From Lineus longissimus (taxonomy: Eukaryota; Nemertea; Pilidiophora; Heteronemertea; Lineidae), in NCBI RefSeq assembly GCF_910592395.1, contig NC_088317.1:9302001-9366000 (forward strand): a stretch of 64,000 bases of DNA. The letters are read 5' to 3'. The position numbers were made by a program, and so were the translations under genes. Below the pieces are notes generated by a model that did no database searches, had not been told where the DNA came from, and saw nothing but the letters and a program-made list of their open reading frames with translations. Each line of letters opens with the position of its first letter. The stretch's first letter is position 1. This document shows positions 34,480-46,089 of this stretch, piece after piece.

Positions 34480-35474
34480 TTTGCAGAGTTTGATCGTTAC
34501 CATGGCAACGGTGCATGATTTATTTTCGTTCTATCAGATACCCTGGTTGCCCATATATAGGCCTAACAAAATATCATTACAGTTACCCCTCTATCTTTTG
34601 CAGCTTTGCTACACTGGCTCCTTGAAAAAGATTGGTGTTGTTTTGCACTTCCATGAAAATTCACTCTAAGTCCACACAGTGATAGATTATGCCGTTATGT
34701 AAAAAAATAGCATAAACAACTTCATTCTTCCAGAGATATGCATCATGTTCTGTCCCTAGGATGAAAAGTGCCCAGTTAACTCGATTCCTTGGTCAGATCT
34801 GGTGTATCTAGACCAACAATATGGTAAAAATCTATTTTTTCTCGAATAATCTCTCAAAAATCAAACATATCCATAGTTTGATTGTTACCATGGCAACGGT
34901 GCATGATTTATTTTCGCTCTACCGGTTACCCTGGTAACCCACATATAGACCTAACAAAATGTCATTACAGTTATCCCTCTATCTTTTTCAGCTTTGTTAC
35001 ATTGGCTCTTTGAAAAGTATTGGTGTTGTTTTGCATTTCAATAATAATTCATTCTGTTGTCCACTCTGTGAAATGATAAAGCCGTTGGGTAAAACGAAAA
35101 GCAAAAACAATGTCATTCTTACAGAAATAAGCATCATGTTTTGTCTCTAGAGTGAAAATTGCCCAGTAAATCGAATACTGGGGTCAGATTTGGTGTAGCT
35201 AGGAAGTAAATGTGGTAAAAAGCCACTTTTTCTAAAATAAACAACCTTATTTCATAATTTTCACTGTTTTGATACATATTATAATGGTTGCCATGGTAAC
35301 CAGGTAATGTTTTTCCAATATTTGCTGATGGATTCTGAAAGGTCAATCAAAGACCTAAACAATATTCCATTACAGTACCCCTGTAAAGTTTACAGGGTTG
35401 ATGCACTGGCTCTTTGAAAGAAATTGATGTGATTCTGTGCAAAATGCTCTGAATAATAATGGTGCATGAGAGGG
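34480..35474 (+). repeat. Three tandem subterminal repeats ending in the piggyBac right terminus
   Basis: Units of about 375, 365 and 255 bp start near 34480, 34856 and 35219. Each contains ACCATGGCAACGG or CCATGGTAACC, a CATTACAGT(T/A)(A/C)CCC block and a CTTTGAAAA(A/G) block. The third unit runs into the terminal inverted repeat. They lie 3' of the transposase stop and are noncoding. Confidence 0.7.
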
Positions 35475-35478
35475 TTAA

Positions 35479-37514
35479 GAGAAGAAATGAGAATCGATAT
35501 CAAATTATGTTTATGGATAAAAGCAATGAACTGTTTGGTTTTAAACGTTCTTCAAGAAAACGTCTTAAGCGTTCATTATTAATTCTAATCATACTGTTCT
35601 CCTTGTCTTCTCGTTCATTCCTTTCAGGTCGGCTGTGGATGGCCTCTGTTCGATCAAATCCCTCCCTGCTTTACTAACTTTATAATTTCTTTCTTATCTT
35701 TGCCATTTCAGTCATCGGGGAAATTTCTAATTCTCTTATGACTAAAAAAATGGGGAGTTAGGCTTGAAAATTAATTGCGCTGATAATTTCCCAATCTGAG
35801 CGAAAGTCTTGCGCATAAATATCTGCAGTGCTTGAACACTTTTATGTCACAGCATCCTAAATGCCCGATAAAGAAGACCGTAATTGTAATTTGTAAGCAA
35901 ACTGACTTTTAATCGTATTGGCGTAGTTCCACCAGCTGACACCAGGTGGCGTATCAGCCAGTTTACTTGGTATCGATGACCACAACTATAATCATGGCAA
36001 TCAAATGGAACAAATTTAAGAACATTTCATAGGATTTTGTCATTCTTTCACAAAATCTGCGAAGTTCATTGAAGAAAAGCAATGGAAGTGTTATAATAAT
36101 TTTGTTCAAAGTGTAAACTAGAGTCTTCTCCGTGGTTACATGTAGTTAGATTAGGGAAACCGAGAAACAACCTTGTAGCTGCACACATTTTGTTCTTTTC
36201 ACACCTCAAGTGTGAGGATACTCTTGGCAGGTCGTAGAATTTGGTGCGGTGACCTAGTCATGCACCGTTGTCACAATTCTGGTGGAATTACAGATCCCTT
36301 GAATTGAGGGCAATACCATGAGAATAAATGTTAGACACTCTTAGTGACACCTGTGTAAATGTGTAATATTTCAGTAAATAGCGCAAGGCATGTAAGGAGC
36401 ATCTGGCATAACCAGCCATGATAGTCATACAGATTCGTTGTTAATGGTGGTTTAAGGTCGCTACCAGTGGCTAAGGTTAACATCGTGGAATACATTACAT
36501 CAACGTGACCAATTATGGTGATAGTTAATAATGGGAAATTGTAATTGTCTTTGTGACTATAGTTAACTAACATTTATAGGTTGAATTTGTCAATGACATC
36601 TTGACAACAATTGATACTAAATGATGCTGAGACCTGCTTGTAGATTGTCTTTGTGACTCTTTATTTGTAACTTTGTCTTTGTGACTCTGTATTTGTAACT
36701 TTGTCTCTGTGACTCTGTATTTGTAACTTTGTCTTTCTGACTTCGACTTTGTTATTTTGATGTTGTCCATTTAGGAAATGGAATATTGGTACCTCTCTCA
36801 GGAATATGTTATGCATCTGTGTGGATGGTCCACAATTAGAAGTTTTACAGATGTTTGCCTTGTCACAACCTATAGTAATACCAGCCATGTGATAATTTCA
36901 GAGGATTGTTTGTGGTAACCACCAATAGAGCAGCTATACCCCTTTGTATTAGCCTTTGTATTGGTATTAGACCTTATGGGCATGAAGTTCTGTCATCAAC
37001 GAAGATCCAGTGTTCGCTTGAAGTTCTTCCCCAATCTTCAGAACTTTCCACCTTGTCACAATTGGCGTTGTCGGCAGGATTGGGTGAATGAACATCTGAA
37101 CTGCATTAGAAATAATATAATTCTTCAATAAATAAAGGGGCAATAGGCTGGCTGACCATCGAGATGGAGATTTGGATTCAATATCGACTTTGGTATCATC
37201 ATCCACTACAGGATCATGGAAGTTCGACGGATGAAGGCTTAGATCAGGACTGCTCAGTCTCCAAGTTCCATCATATTCTTTATCATCAGGAGTGACTTTG
37301 TGTGCACAGACTAAGATAGTTATACGTTAGCAGAGACTATCTTTTGATTTCATGGACTTTGTCGTATTTATGCAATCCCCTTTCACGTTATATCTCTCTG
37401 TGTGCCTGAGATTCGCTCCCAACTAACTCAACTTCACATTCTCACAGTGCATTCGCTTTAGTAGCTACCCATAGTCCCCATCCCATCATCTGTCAGATCG
37501 CACGGAGAACCATC
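35479..37514. other. No gene seen; minisatellite at 36650-36765; possible LTR upstream of gag
   Basis: A 28-bp repeat (TTTGTAACTTTGTCTTTGTGACTC-like, four units) occupies 36650-36765. The segment just before 37515 should contain the 5' LTR and leader of the Gypsy-like element, but no second LTR is available for comparison. No conserved coding segment was recognised. Confidence 0.4.
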
Positions 37515-39594
37515 ATGGCTGACCTGGAGGACATGTCCGAGGAGCAGTTGAAAGGACAAGTCCTTCACCTCCGTGCAAGACTTCAAGCTGCCCAATCAGC
37601 TGAATATGACTCTGTAAAACTTAACATGGAACTGAAGACATAGTTTGACCAGTTGGCAGACAAAGTCAAGACCCTAGAAATAGGTGAGCCCAGTAGCTCC
37701 AGTAGAAGTAGTAAATTAGTTTACTTAGCTAGAGATAGAAAGTTAGAAAAAATGCGGGGTGCACCAACCGCTGCCAAAGATCCAGAAATCGATGAGTGGA
37801 TTAGAGATGCCCAAAGTGCAATTCATTGTCAGGATTTCAGTGGCACTGAGGCTGTTCTGTATCTTAAGGATCACCTATCTGGTGAGGCCTGTACCGAGAT
37901 CGATAGCAGGGGAGATATCAGTACAGTAGATGATATATTTAAGGTCCTTAGGACCGTGGTCGATTCTGAGCAGACCCTCCCTCAAATTAGAAGGGTATTC
38001 TATAGCAGGACACAACTGTCCACAGAAAATGTGGTACAATATTCCCATGCTTTGACCTGATTATACCATAAGATGGAGCTGAAATCCCCAGAGCTAGATA
38101 AGGAAAGAGATGTTGCCCTTAGATCACAACTGTCAGAAGGCCTAAGAGACCGGGATCTGAGAAGGGAAGCGCTTAGGTGGCTTCGAGAAGTCGAGGGGAA
38201 TTTATTTGAGCTCCGTGATTGGACTAGTGAATGGACAAAGCAAGAGGAAAATGCTAAGGTAAGTGTAAAGGAGGATCAGGCCACCGTAGAGACCATCGAT
38301 TCATCATCTGCAACAATAGTTGCCATGCTTCAGGAGCAAAATAAATTGCTCGTGAGCAGATGGAGAGTCCGAAAAAAATGTGGGAAGCTATGACAAACCC
38401 TCGTCATGATCGTGGGAAGAACGGACCGAGACGGTGTTATAATTGTGGCTCGGAGTCGCATTTTATACGTGACTTTCCCCAGCCGTTAAAGGAGGGCATG
38501 CGAGGCCCAAGAAACCCAGAAACTGTGAATTTAAACCAACAGTTGCCCCTACTGTGAGCCAGGTAGTGGGAGAGGCCGACAAAGGCTCGGTGCTTGCTAA
38601 AGCAATTGGCAGGTGTCCGGAGGCCGACATTTCTTTAAATGGTGTGCTGTGAGATGTTTGTTAGACACTGGTGCACAAGTATCGACTTTGACTGAGAGTT
38701 TCTTTAATAGAACATTTAAGAGTCAGGTTGACTTGGTGGACACGCCACATTATCTGAAGATTACCGCCGCTAATGGCCTCCTTATCCCGTACAAGGGCTA
38801 TGTAGAATTAGATGTCACAGTTTTGTGGTAAAGTGTTAAAGAAAATGGGATTTCTTATAGTGGAAGACCCACAGTCAGTCACGAGTTCATTTAGAAAGAA
38901 ACTTGTCCTGGGCCTAATAGGCAGGAATATTTGTGAAAAAATAAGCCCTGGCATGAAAGACATTTCCGATGAAAATAAGCCCATAGTTTGGAATCAAGTC
39001 CTTACGTTATATGAAAATGAGATTCGGACAGAGACTGTTAATATTGACCATGATGAAAACAATCTCATAGGCTATGTTAGGAATGCGAGTAATTCTCCAT
39101 TGCTTCTACTTTCAGGAACCACTCGGGCTATTGAGGCAACAGCACACCATCCTAGACATGGTCTGAGGTATACAGCTCTGGTATAAGGACTACCGGTGGA
39201 GGAGTGCAACTTGCCCAGAGGTCTGGCTGCCTCATATTCATAGGTGATAGGAGGTAGGACCTTGGTACAGGTTGCCAACTTTAATGAAGAGGACATATAC
39301 ATTCCTGGTAAGTCTATCTTGGGAAAACTGTTCAATGGGAAGTTTCAACACACCACACCACTACGGAAGTCCAAGAGATTACCTGTAATGAAATAAGTGT
39401 AAGCGAAAATAACAATACCATTCCTAGTAGCCCAGATGACGTCAACTTAGAAGAGGTTGAAAAGCTGATGTCACAGCTGGATATAGGTCCAGTATCTGAT
39501 GATGTCAGAGGAGGTAAATTAGCTCAGATCATCGGGAAGTACCCCACTCTCTTTAGTAATGATCCATAGGCTGAGGGGGTCCCCGTGTGCATGA
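37515..39594 (+). pseudogene. Gypsy-like retrotransposon gag-protease-pol start, decayed
   Basis: The reading begins at an ATG at 37515 with a helical MADLEDMSEEQLKGQ segment. In-frame stops follow at 37641 (TAG) and 38058 (TGA). The capsid-like part includes DEWIRDAQSAIH. A zinc knuckle at about 38435-38480 reads CYNCGSESHF but its fourth ligand is Phe instead of Cys. An aspartic protease motif LLDTGAQVSTL lies near 38658. The last recognisable part, LAQIIGKYPTLF near 39520-39555, precedes the usual RT start. Several frames are used and the element is dead. Its tail is repeated in inverted orientation at the right edge of the window. Confidence 0.7.
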
Positions 39595-39600
39595 GAGGTG

Positions 39601-39966
39601 CATCATATATAAATGAGAATACGGGGCCAAGGTCAAATCCCAGTCAAACTTATCTCAGTTAAATCCTAGTCTAAACTTATCTCAGTCAAATCCTAGTCAA
39701 CACGTTTCAAGAGTTATCTCAGTCAAATCCTAGTCTAATAGTCACCAGTCAAACTTCAGTCAAGTCCAAATTTACAAAAATCGTTCAAATTTACAAAAAA
39801 TTTAAAAAAATTTAAAAATTTAAAAAATTACAAAAATTAAAAAAATTAAAAAAATTAAAAAAATTTTAAAATTTTAAAAAAATTAAAAAATTAAAAATTT
39901 TAAAAATTTTAAAATTTTAAAAAATTTAAAAATTTAAAAATTTAAAAATTTTTAAAAATTAAAAAA
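39601..39966 (+). repeat. Maverick left terminal inverted repeat
   Basis: It contains three to four direct copies of a TCTCAGT(T/C)AAATCCTAGTC word, then a long AAATTTAAAAA tract. It is the counterpart of 59437-59746 in reverse complement. The match continues into the first codons of the small terminal gene on each side. Confidence 0.9.
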
Positions 39967-39986
39967 ATTATTTTCTTCTAAATAAA
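39967..39986 (+). promoter_or_regulatory. Promoter-like motif before the leftmost Maverick gene
   Basis: The string TTATTTTCTTCTAAATAA followed by an ATG occurs here, at 40359-40379, at 40909-40927, and in reverse complement before the rightmost gene (59411-59434). The copy at 40349-40375 is extended to a 27-bp palindrome. Repeated use directly at start codons suggests an early promoter or initiator; this is inference. Confidence 0.5.
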
Positions 39987-40331
39987 ATGAACAACTTTCT
40001 TCTTCTAAATAAAATGAAGATCTTTCCGTCAAACGAAAATAAAATGAAAGAAGAATGTGTCAATTGGAGAAATGTTCCTGATAATACTTGGTATAAAATT
40101 GAAAGGATAGAATTTTCATCATCAGAAAAGTATGGGTTTTCAATATTTTTAATACCCAGAGATAAAAAGCTATTGTATATTGTAAAATTGACAAAACAAA
40201 TAAAGGATAAAATTTTAGATTTGAATAAAATTTTAGATTTGGATAAAGATGATATCTTCATTTACAAAAAAGACAATGATATCTCTCAACATTGGATTTT
40301 TTTTAAAAATTGTTTCCATGCTTATATCTAA
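39987..40331 (+). CDS. Small terminal Maverick protein, possible OB-fold DNA binder
   Basis: 114 residues; a more likely start is the second in-frame ATG at 40014-40019, where MKIFPSNE matches the start of the rightmost gene. The core NVPDNTWYKIERIEF followed by a beta-strand FSIFLIPRD parallels the right-end protein (LPLNKWYKIISFRS). Such short proteins in large DNA viruses and Mavericks resemble single-stranded DNA-binding OB folds (inference). The first codons lie within the terminal inverted repeat. Confidence 0.6.
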   Translation: MNNFLLLNKMKIFPSNENKMKEECVNWRNVPDNTWYKIERIEFSSSEKYGFSIFLIPRDKKLLYIVKLTKQIKDKILDLNKILDLDKDDIFIYKKDNDISQHWIFFKNCFHAYI

Positions 40332-40376
40332 TATAAAATAATTTCCTTTAGAAGAAAATTATTTTCTTCTAAATAA

Positions 40377-40928
40377 ATGGACTCCCTTGTTAGAGAATGT
40401 ACAAAGTGTTTTCAAGAAAATTTTTTAGAAGAGTTTGATAAAGTTAAAAAGTGTAAATATGGTAGAAGTTATAGATGTAGATCTTGTTACAATAGATATA
40501 CAAACAAATATATGATTAACTATCATAAACAAAAAAGAGAAAATAATCCATCATTCAAAAAATCATGTAATTTAAAAAGTAGCTTGACAGCTTGTATTAA
40601 AAATAAACAAAAAAAATCTTACCTTGAAAAATATCTTGACTGTTCCCTTGATCTTTTTTCCAGATGGTTTGAGTTTCAATTTGATGAAAATATGACATGG
40701 GAAAATTATGGTGATTATTGGCATATTGATCACATTTTACCTAAGTCACACTTTGATCATTTGAATGAAGAAGAACTTATGGTTTGTTGGAACTGGAGTA
40801 ACTTGAGACCTGTTACAAAGGAAGAAAACAGGAAAAAGGGAAAGAAAATTGACTACAAATTATACTATAAAAATGTATCACTAGCTTCTGATTTTCTTGA
40901 ATTGAATTATTTTCTTCTAAATAAATGA
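40377..40928 (+). CDS. HNH endonuclease-like protein
   Basis: 183 residues. An N-terminal zinc-ribbon-like part has CTKC and CRSC pairs. The HNH core reads YWHIDHILPKSHFDH, with NWSNLRPVTKEEN supplying the Asn and final ligand region. Similar HNH proteins occur in large DNA viruses and virophages. The last residues (ELNYFLLNK) are encoded by another copy of the promoter-like motif. A direct repeat (AATTGTTTCCATGCTTATAT) lies on both sides, at about 40305 and 41144, suggesting the segment arrived or was duplicated as a unit. Confidence 0.7.
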   Translation: MDSLVRECTKCFQENFLEEFDKVKKCKYGRSYRCRSCYNRYTNKYMINYHKQKRENNPSFKKSCNLKSSLTACIKNKQKKSYLEKYLDCSLDLFSRWFEFQFDENMTWENYGDYWHIDHILPKSHFDHLNEEELMVCWNWSNLRPVTKEENRKKGKKIDYKLYYKNVSLASDFLELNYFLLNK

Positions 40929-41193
40929 ACCCTCATCCATGATGATTTTCACAAATTCTCATGGGCGTGGTGAACCCTAAGTTCTAGATTTTCGCTCAAG
41001 TGAGGATTAACTAGAATTTTAAATTTCACTAGAGTTGGAGGTATTTTTATTCATATTTGACTATGTATTCATGTTTGTTGTTGAAGTCATTTTATAGTCA
41101 GTCATTTGACTATAAAATCACTAATCGAAACTGAAACTTTTAAAAATTGTTTCCATGCTTATATCTAATAAAAACTTTTTTATAAATAAAGAG
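40929..41193. other. Noncoding stretch after the HNH gene with repeat copy
   Basis: It starts with an abortive ATG behind a promoter-like motif and ends with the second copy of the AATTGTTTCCATGCTTATAT repeat. It contains a short inverted repeat TTTTATAGTCAGTCATTTGACTATAAAA at about 41090-41117. No gene is visible. Confidence 0.5.
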
Positions 41194-43014
41194 ATGACAA
41201 CGACAACGAATAATAAAAACTTTTTTATAAATAAAGACATGAATACAACGTCAAATATGAATACAAATACAAATTTCCCAACAGGCCTGGCTTTTCCAGC
41301 TGAGGGATTATCTACAGATGAATTAAAAATTCTTGCCTTCAGAAACAAGGTAAAGAATTATGGATCTCTATCAAGAGAGACATTACTAGAGAAACTTCAA
41401 CAAATTACAAATAGTTTCAATGATGTTGAAGTGAAAATTGAAAAAAATATTTCACAACTCTCACAAATTGAGAAACGTGTTCTTGCGCAAAGACTCGGAG
41501 TCAATGCGAGAAAATTCAAAAAAGAACAGCTGGACTCAATTTTAGAAGACAAAATTCAGCATGTGAATTTGTCTGACATTAAACCAAAAGCTGTGAAAGC
41601 GAAAATTTCCATCAGGAAGCCACTTTTACAGAAAGTAAAAGAACTTGGTCATAAAAGTTATCAGAATCTTAATATTGAGAAGTTGAAAGAACTCTTGACC
41701 AAGGAACCAGTGAAAAGAATATTGAAATCAGATCTTTTCAAACAAGCTAAAGAGTTTGGCATTGATGTCAAAGATAGTATGAAAAAATCACTGATCAAAG
41801 ACCTCATTGAAAAACATTCAGAGTTAAAAACATTCAAAAAATTCAACTCTGCTTTCAAAGGATTTGCTAATCATTTCCAAATGGAGGGACTTCCTAAAAT
41901 GGGTGTTGAACCTTACTTGGAAAAAATAGAACCTATTCTTCAAGAAAAAATTAATGAGGAAAATAAAGTAGGTTTAAAAATTTCAATCATTCTACATATT
42001 CTAATGCGAAGAAAGAATATTGAAAAAGAGTTTCAACTTCGATTTTATCATACCATCCTTTATGGAAGACTCTTAGATTACCCTAAATTTATTTCAAAAA
42101 TGTTAGAAGAAGAGAAAAAACTTCTTCAACCTGGTTCAAGTTGGAGATTATTAGAAATTACTAAGCTTGACTTACATACAGACAACTATACACCATTTTT
42201 AGGATCAAGCTATATTCCTTTACCGGAAAAGATTCAGAAAAAACAAGCTATAATCAATGTGAAAAACACTGATCAAAAATGCTTCAGATATTCTGTTGAA
42301 GCTGCGCTTTTAAAATTAAATAATCATCCAGAACGTGTTTCAAATTATAACAAACCTGAATTTGACCACATGTTCAGAGGAATTCAATATCATGTTACAA
42401 TCAAGGATATTGAAATTTTTGAAAAAAATAATCCTGAATTAGGTGTCAATGTATATACTTTTATTCCATCAAATAAAATTTAAATTTTTTCCAACACTGA
42501 TTTCAGAGAAAATTTTACCTGATGGGCACTACATAAATTTACTTCACTACAAAGATGAAGATGATTTTCCAGAAGGTGAACACCATATAGATGTCAAAGA
42601 TGATGCAAATTACCACTATGCTTGGATCAAGAACGTTTCTAGGCTGGTTTCTGCAGCACATTCTAAACATAATGGACAAGTCAAAGTTTGTTTTAGATGC
42701 TTGAAAATTATTTCAGCACCAACGAAAGAGCTTCGTGAAAAAAGATATCAGGAGCACATGACACATTGTAGAAAATTTGAATGTGTCAGAGTTAGCACTC
42801 CATTTTTACACTCGAATATACTCAAATTCAAAAATAAAAAAATGGAGCAAAAGCATCATGTTGTAATCATTGCTGACTTTGAATCAACTTTGAAGAAAAT
42901 TGACAAACAATTAGGTGAAAAAACTGTTCAAAATCAAGAACACATCCCTAACTCATTCTGCTTCTATGTTGTATTTGATCCAGAACAAATTAAAGATGAA
43001 AATCTCTTATTTAT

Positions 43015-43900
43015 TTATTCGTGTAAAATACATGTACAATATTTGATATAACATGACAAGACATTGGATTATGAACAAAATAAAACGTACATGCATTACA
43101 CTGGTAACCATATAGGTCGAGACCTATTATATGGCACCAGATAATATGGGTTGTGTCGTCGGGGTGCCGGCGACATGCGCACTAAGTGGGCCGACAGTTT
43201 GCACAACGGCAGAAAGTGACGAAAGTGCACATGTCGTCGACATCCAAACGATCCAACCTGTCAAAATAATAAACATTAAGGGACGATTTAAAATGCATTT
43301 TTTTCAAATTATGTAATTGGACCGGGAGGCTGTTCCACAGCTTCGGTGTCCTCACCCAGTATGAGGCACCGAACGTCTCCGAGTGGAATCTCGGCTGCGC
43401 CAGTCGTAAACCGTCGCCCCTTACAGCCGGGGTTATATAAAAACGTGCATTAAAATCCAGGACATTATAATAAGAATCGTGCATAAAAACTAGATCCTTG
43501 ATTTCCCGACGGTACGACAGGGGCAGCAGAGACAACGCTCGCAGACGCTCCACATATGGCATATCAGGGCCTAAAATGTGACGAGTCACCCTCCGCTGGA
43601 CACGCTCTAAAGTTTCAAGATCACGTCGCACATGTGTGTCGAATACCACCGTACCATATTCAAGGCGACTACGCACAAGTGATTTATACAACATGATATT
43701 CAAATTAACGTCTGCAGTACGCCCGCATACACGCCTGATCATACCCCACATTCTACTTGCACTGCTTGCAATACCATTGACATGAGATGACCATGACAGG
43801 TCCGAAGAAAAGACAATACCAAGATCCTTGAATTTATCAACCCGACACAATGCAAAACCATTGATATTGTAAAAGAAGTGTGTCGGATTTAACTTAGTAG
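43015..43900 (-). mobile_element. Truncated LINE inserted into Maverick polB
   Basis: A minus-strand frame (43182-43850) carries the C-terminal part of a non-LTR reverse transcriptase: FKDLGIVFSSDLSWSSHV, RSRLEYGTVVF and LERVQRRVTRHIL. It is the CR1/jockey type. The endonuclease and the catalytic part of the RT are missing, as in a 5'-truncated copy. PolB coding resumes right after about 43900. Exact ends are uncertain by some tens of bases. Confidence 0.8.
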
Positions 43901-46089
43901 AATATAGTGTTAACGATCCTAATGAAGATATAGGAGAAAGATTCTGTGAAGAGATTGAAAAAGCTGTCTATAACATTCATGACAAGCATTTCACCAAACC
44001 TAAAGCTATGTTAGCCTTAACACAAGAACAACAGGATAACCATGAGTCAGCTGAAAAATGTTATCTCTGTGACAAGAAATTTACAGAAAAAAATTATAAA
44101 GTTCGTGATCACAACCATTTTAATGGAAAATACAGAGGAGCAGCCTGTAATAATTGTAACCTTCAATTTAAAACACCTGATTTCATACCTGTGTATTTTC
44201 ATAATCTTTCAGGCTATGATGCTCATCTGTTTGTGAAAAATCTGAAAGGTGACTTAAACGTGCTTGCAAATAATAGTGAAAACTATATTTCATTCAGCAA
44301 GAGGTTACATTTTGAAGACTACAAGTCATTTTCAATCAGATTCCTTGACTCTTACAGGTTAATGCAGTCTTCACTAGCAAATCTAGCTAAGAATTTGCCT
44401 AACACAGAGAAAAAGAATCTGACAAAATTTTTCAAAGGAGACTCCTTTGACCTTGTGACAAGAAAAGGAGTCTATCCTTATGAATGGGTAGATTCTTATG
44501 AAAAATTTGAAGAAAAAGTACTTCCTTCAATTAAATCATTTGACTCAGAGTTTAATGCTACAAAAATTTCACAAGAAGACTATTCTCATGCACAAAACGT
44601 GTGGAAAACACTCAAGTGTAAAACATTTCGAGATTATCACAGCCTGTACCTCAAAACAGATGTTCTACTCTTAGCAGACATTCCGGAAAATTTCAGGCAG
44701 ACTTGTATGGAGATTTATAATTTAGATCCAGTCTGGGCTTATACAGGTCCAGGGTTGTCTTGGCAAGCCATGTTGAAAATGACAGATGTTGAAATTGAAC
44801 TTTTAACATCTGTGGACCATTACAACTTCTTTGAATGTGGCATTAGATGAGGAATCTGTCAAGCAAGTCACAGATATGCAAAAGCTGAAGAAGGTAAATC
44901 CGTCATCATCAATTTAGACGCAAATAATTTGTATGGCTTATCGATGAGTGAAAAATTACCTCATTCTAACTTTAAATGGATGTCCAGCTCTCAATTAAAA
45001 AATTGGCAAAGCATTCCATGTACTTTAGAAGTTGACTTAGAATATCCTAATCAACTTCATGACTTGCACAATGCCTATTCTCTTGCCCCTGAGCATTTGA
45101 ATAACAAGCTTATTCCTAATCTTAGGGACAAGAAAAATTATATTGTGCATCATAAAGCCTTGAAGTTCTATTTGAGTCAAGGTTTAAAACTTGCAAAAAT
45201 TCACAGAGGTATTTCTTATACAGAATCAGACTTCTTGAAACAATATATTGACTTGAACACAAGTCATCGTGCCAAAGCCAAAAATGACTTTGAAAAGGAT
45301 TTCTTCAAATTGATGAACAATTCATGCTTTGGGAAAACAATGGAATCAGTCAGAGATAGAAAAAACATCACATTGGCTACAAATGTTAAACAATATCGAA
45401 AGCTTGTGAATTCGAATAATTTTAGATCTCGCAAAATTTTTAGCGAAGATTTAATTATGGTAGAATCTCAAAAAGCAGAAGTTTATCTGAACAAGCCAGT
45501 TTTTCTAGGTCAAGCGATTCTAGATCTTTCAAAAATACACATGTATGATTTCCACTATAATCATATGATGAAAAAGTATGGTGACAAAGCACAACTGCTT
45601 TACACTGATACAGATTCTTTAGTCTATCACATACAGACTGATGATATCTACAAAGACTTGCATGAAGATGCTGCATTATATGATTTGAGTAACTTTCCTA
45701 AAGATCATCCATTGTTTGATGAAACGAACAAGAAAGTAATTGGCAAGTTCAAAGATGAAGAAGCTGGTCATGTCATCACTGAATTCATCGCACTCAGATC
45801 AAAACTATACAGTTATACAACTGACAAAGACAACGAAGTCAAAAAATGTAAAGGTGTCAAGAAGCAAGTTGTCAAAAATGAAATCACTTTTGAAGATTAC
45901 AAGTCTGTGCTCTTGGAAAAAATTCCAATTGAAAAACAGATGGAGGTGTTTAGGTCAAGAAATCATCAAATTTACACTGAACAAGTAACCAAAGTAGCTT
46001 TAGATGCAATGGATACAAAAAGACAAATTTTAGAAGATGGAATAAGTACTTTAGCTTTAGGTCATTACGAAATTATAAAGCCAATCCTA

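Larger units (their letters stand above)
28479..35474 (+). mobile_element. piggyBac-type DNA transposon, apparently complete, 7.0 kb
   Basis: The element is flanked by TTAA on both sides (28475-28478 and 35475-35478), the fixed piggyBac target. The ends are imperfect inverted repeats: CCCACTCGTGCGCC on the left and, in reverse complement, CCCTCTCATGCACC on the right. A perfect 22-bp palindrome centred on CGCTAGCG lies just inside the left end. It encodes a full transposase with introns. It is long for the family because intron 1 holds other repeats and the 3' region carries three tandem repeats that end in the right terminus. Confidence 0.85.

Noticed and set aside
28400-35570. Shared GAAAACGTCTTAAG on both sides of the piggyBac element
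   Set aside because: A 14-bp match in a 64-kb window is expected by chance and it is not at the element borders.
36567-36888. Minus-strand frames rich in repeated QSYK/TETKLQIQ residues
   Set aside because: They are produced by the 28-bp minisatellite at 36650-36765.
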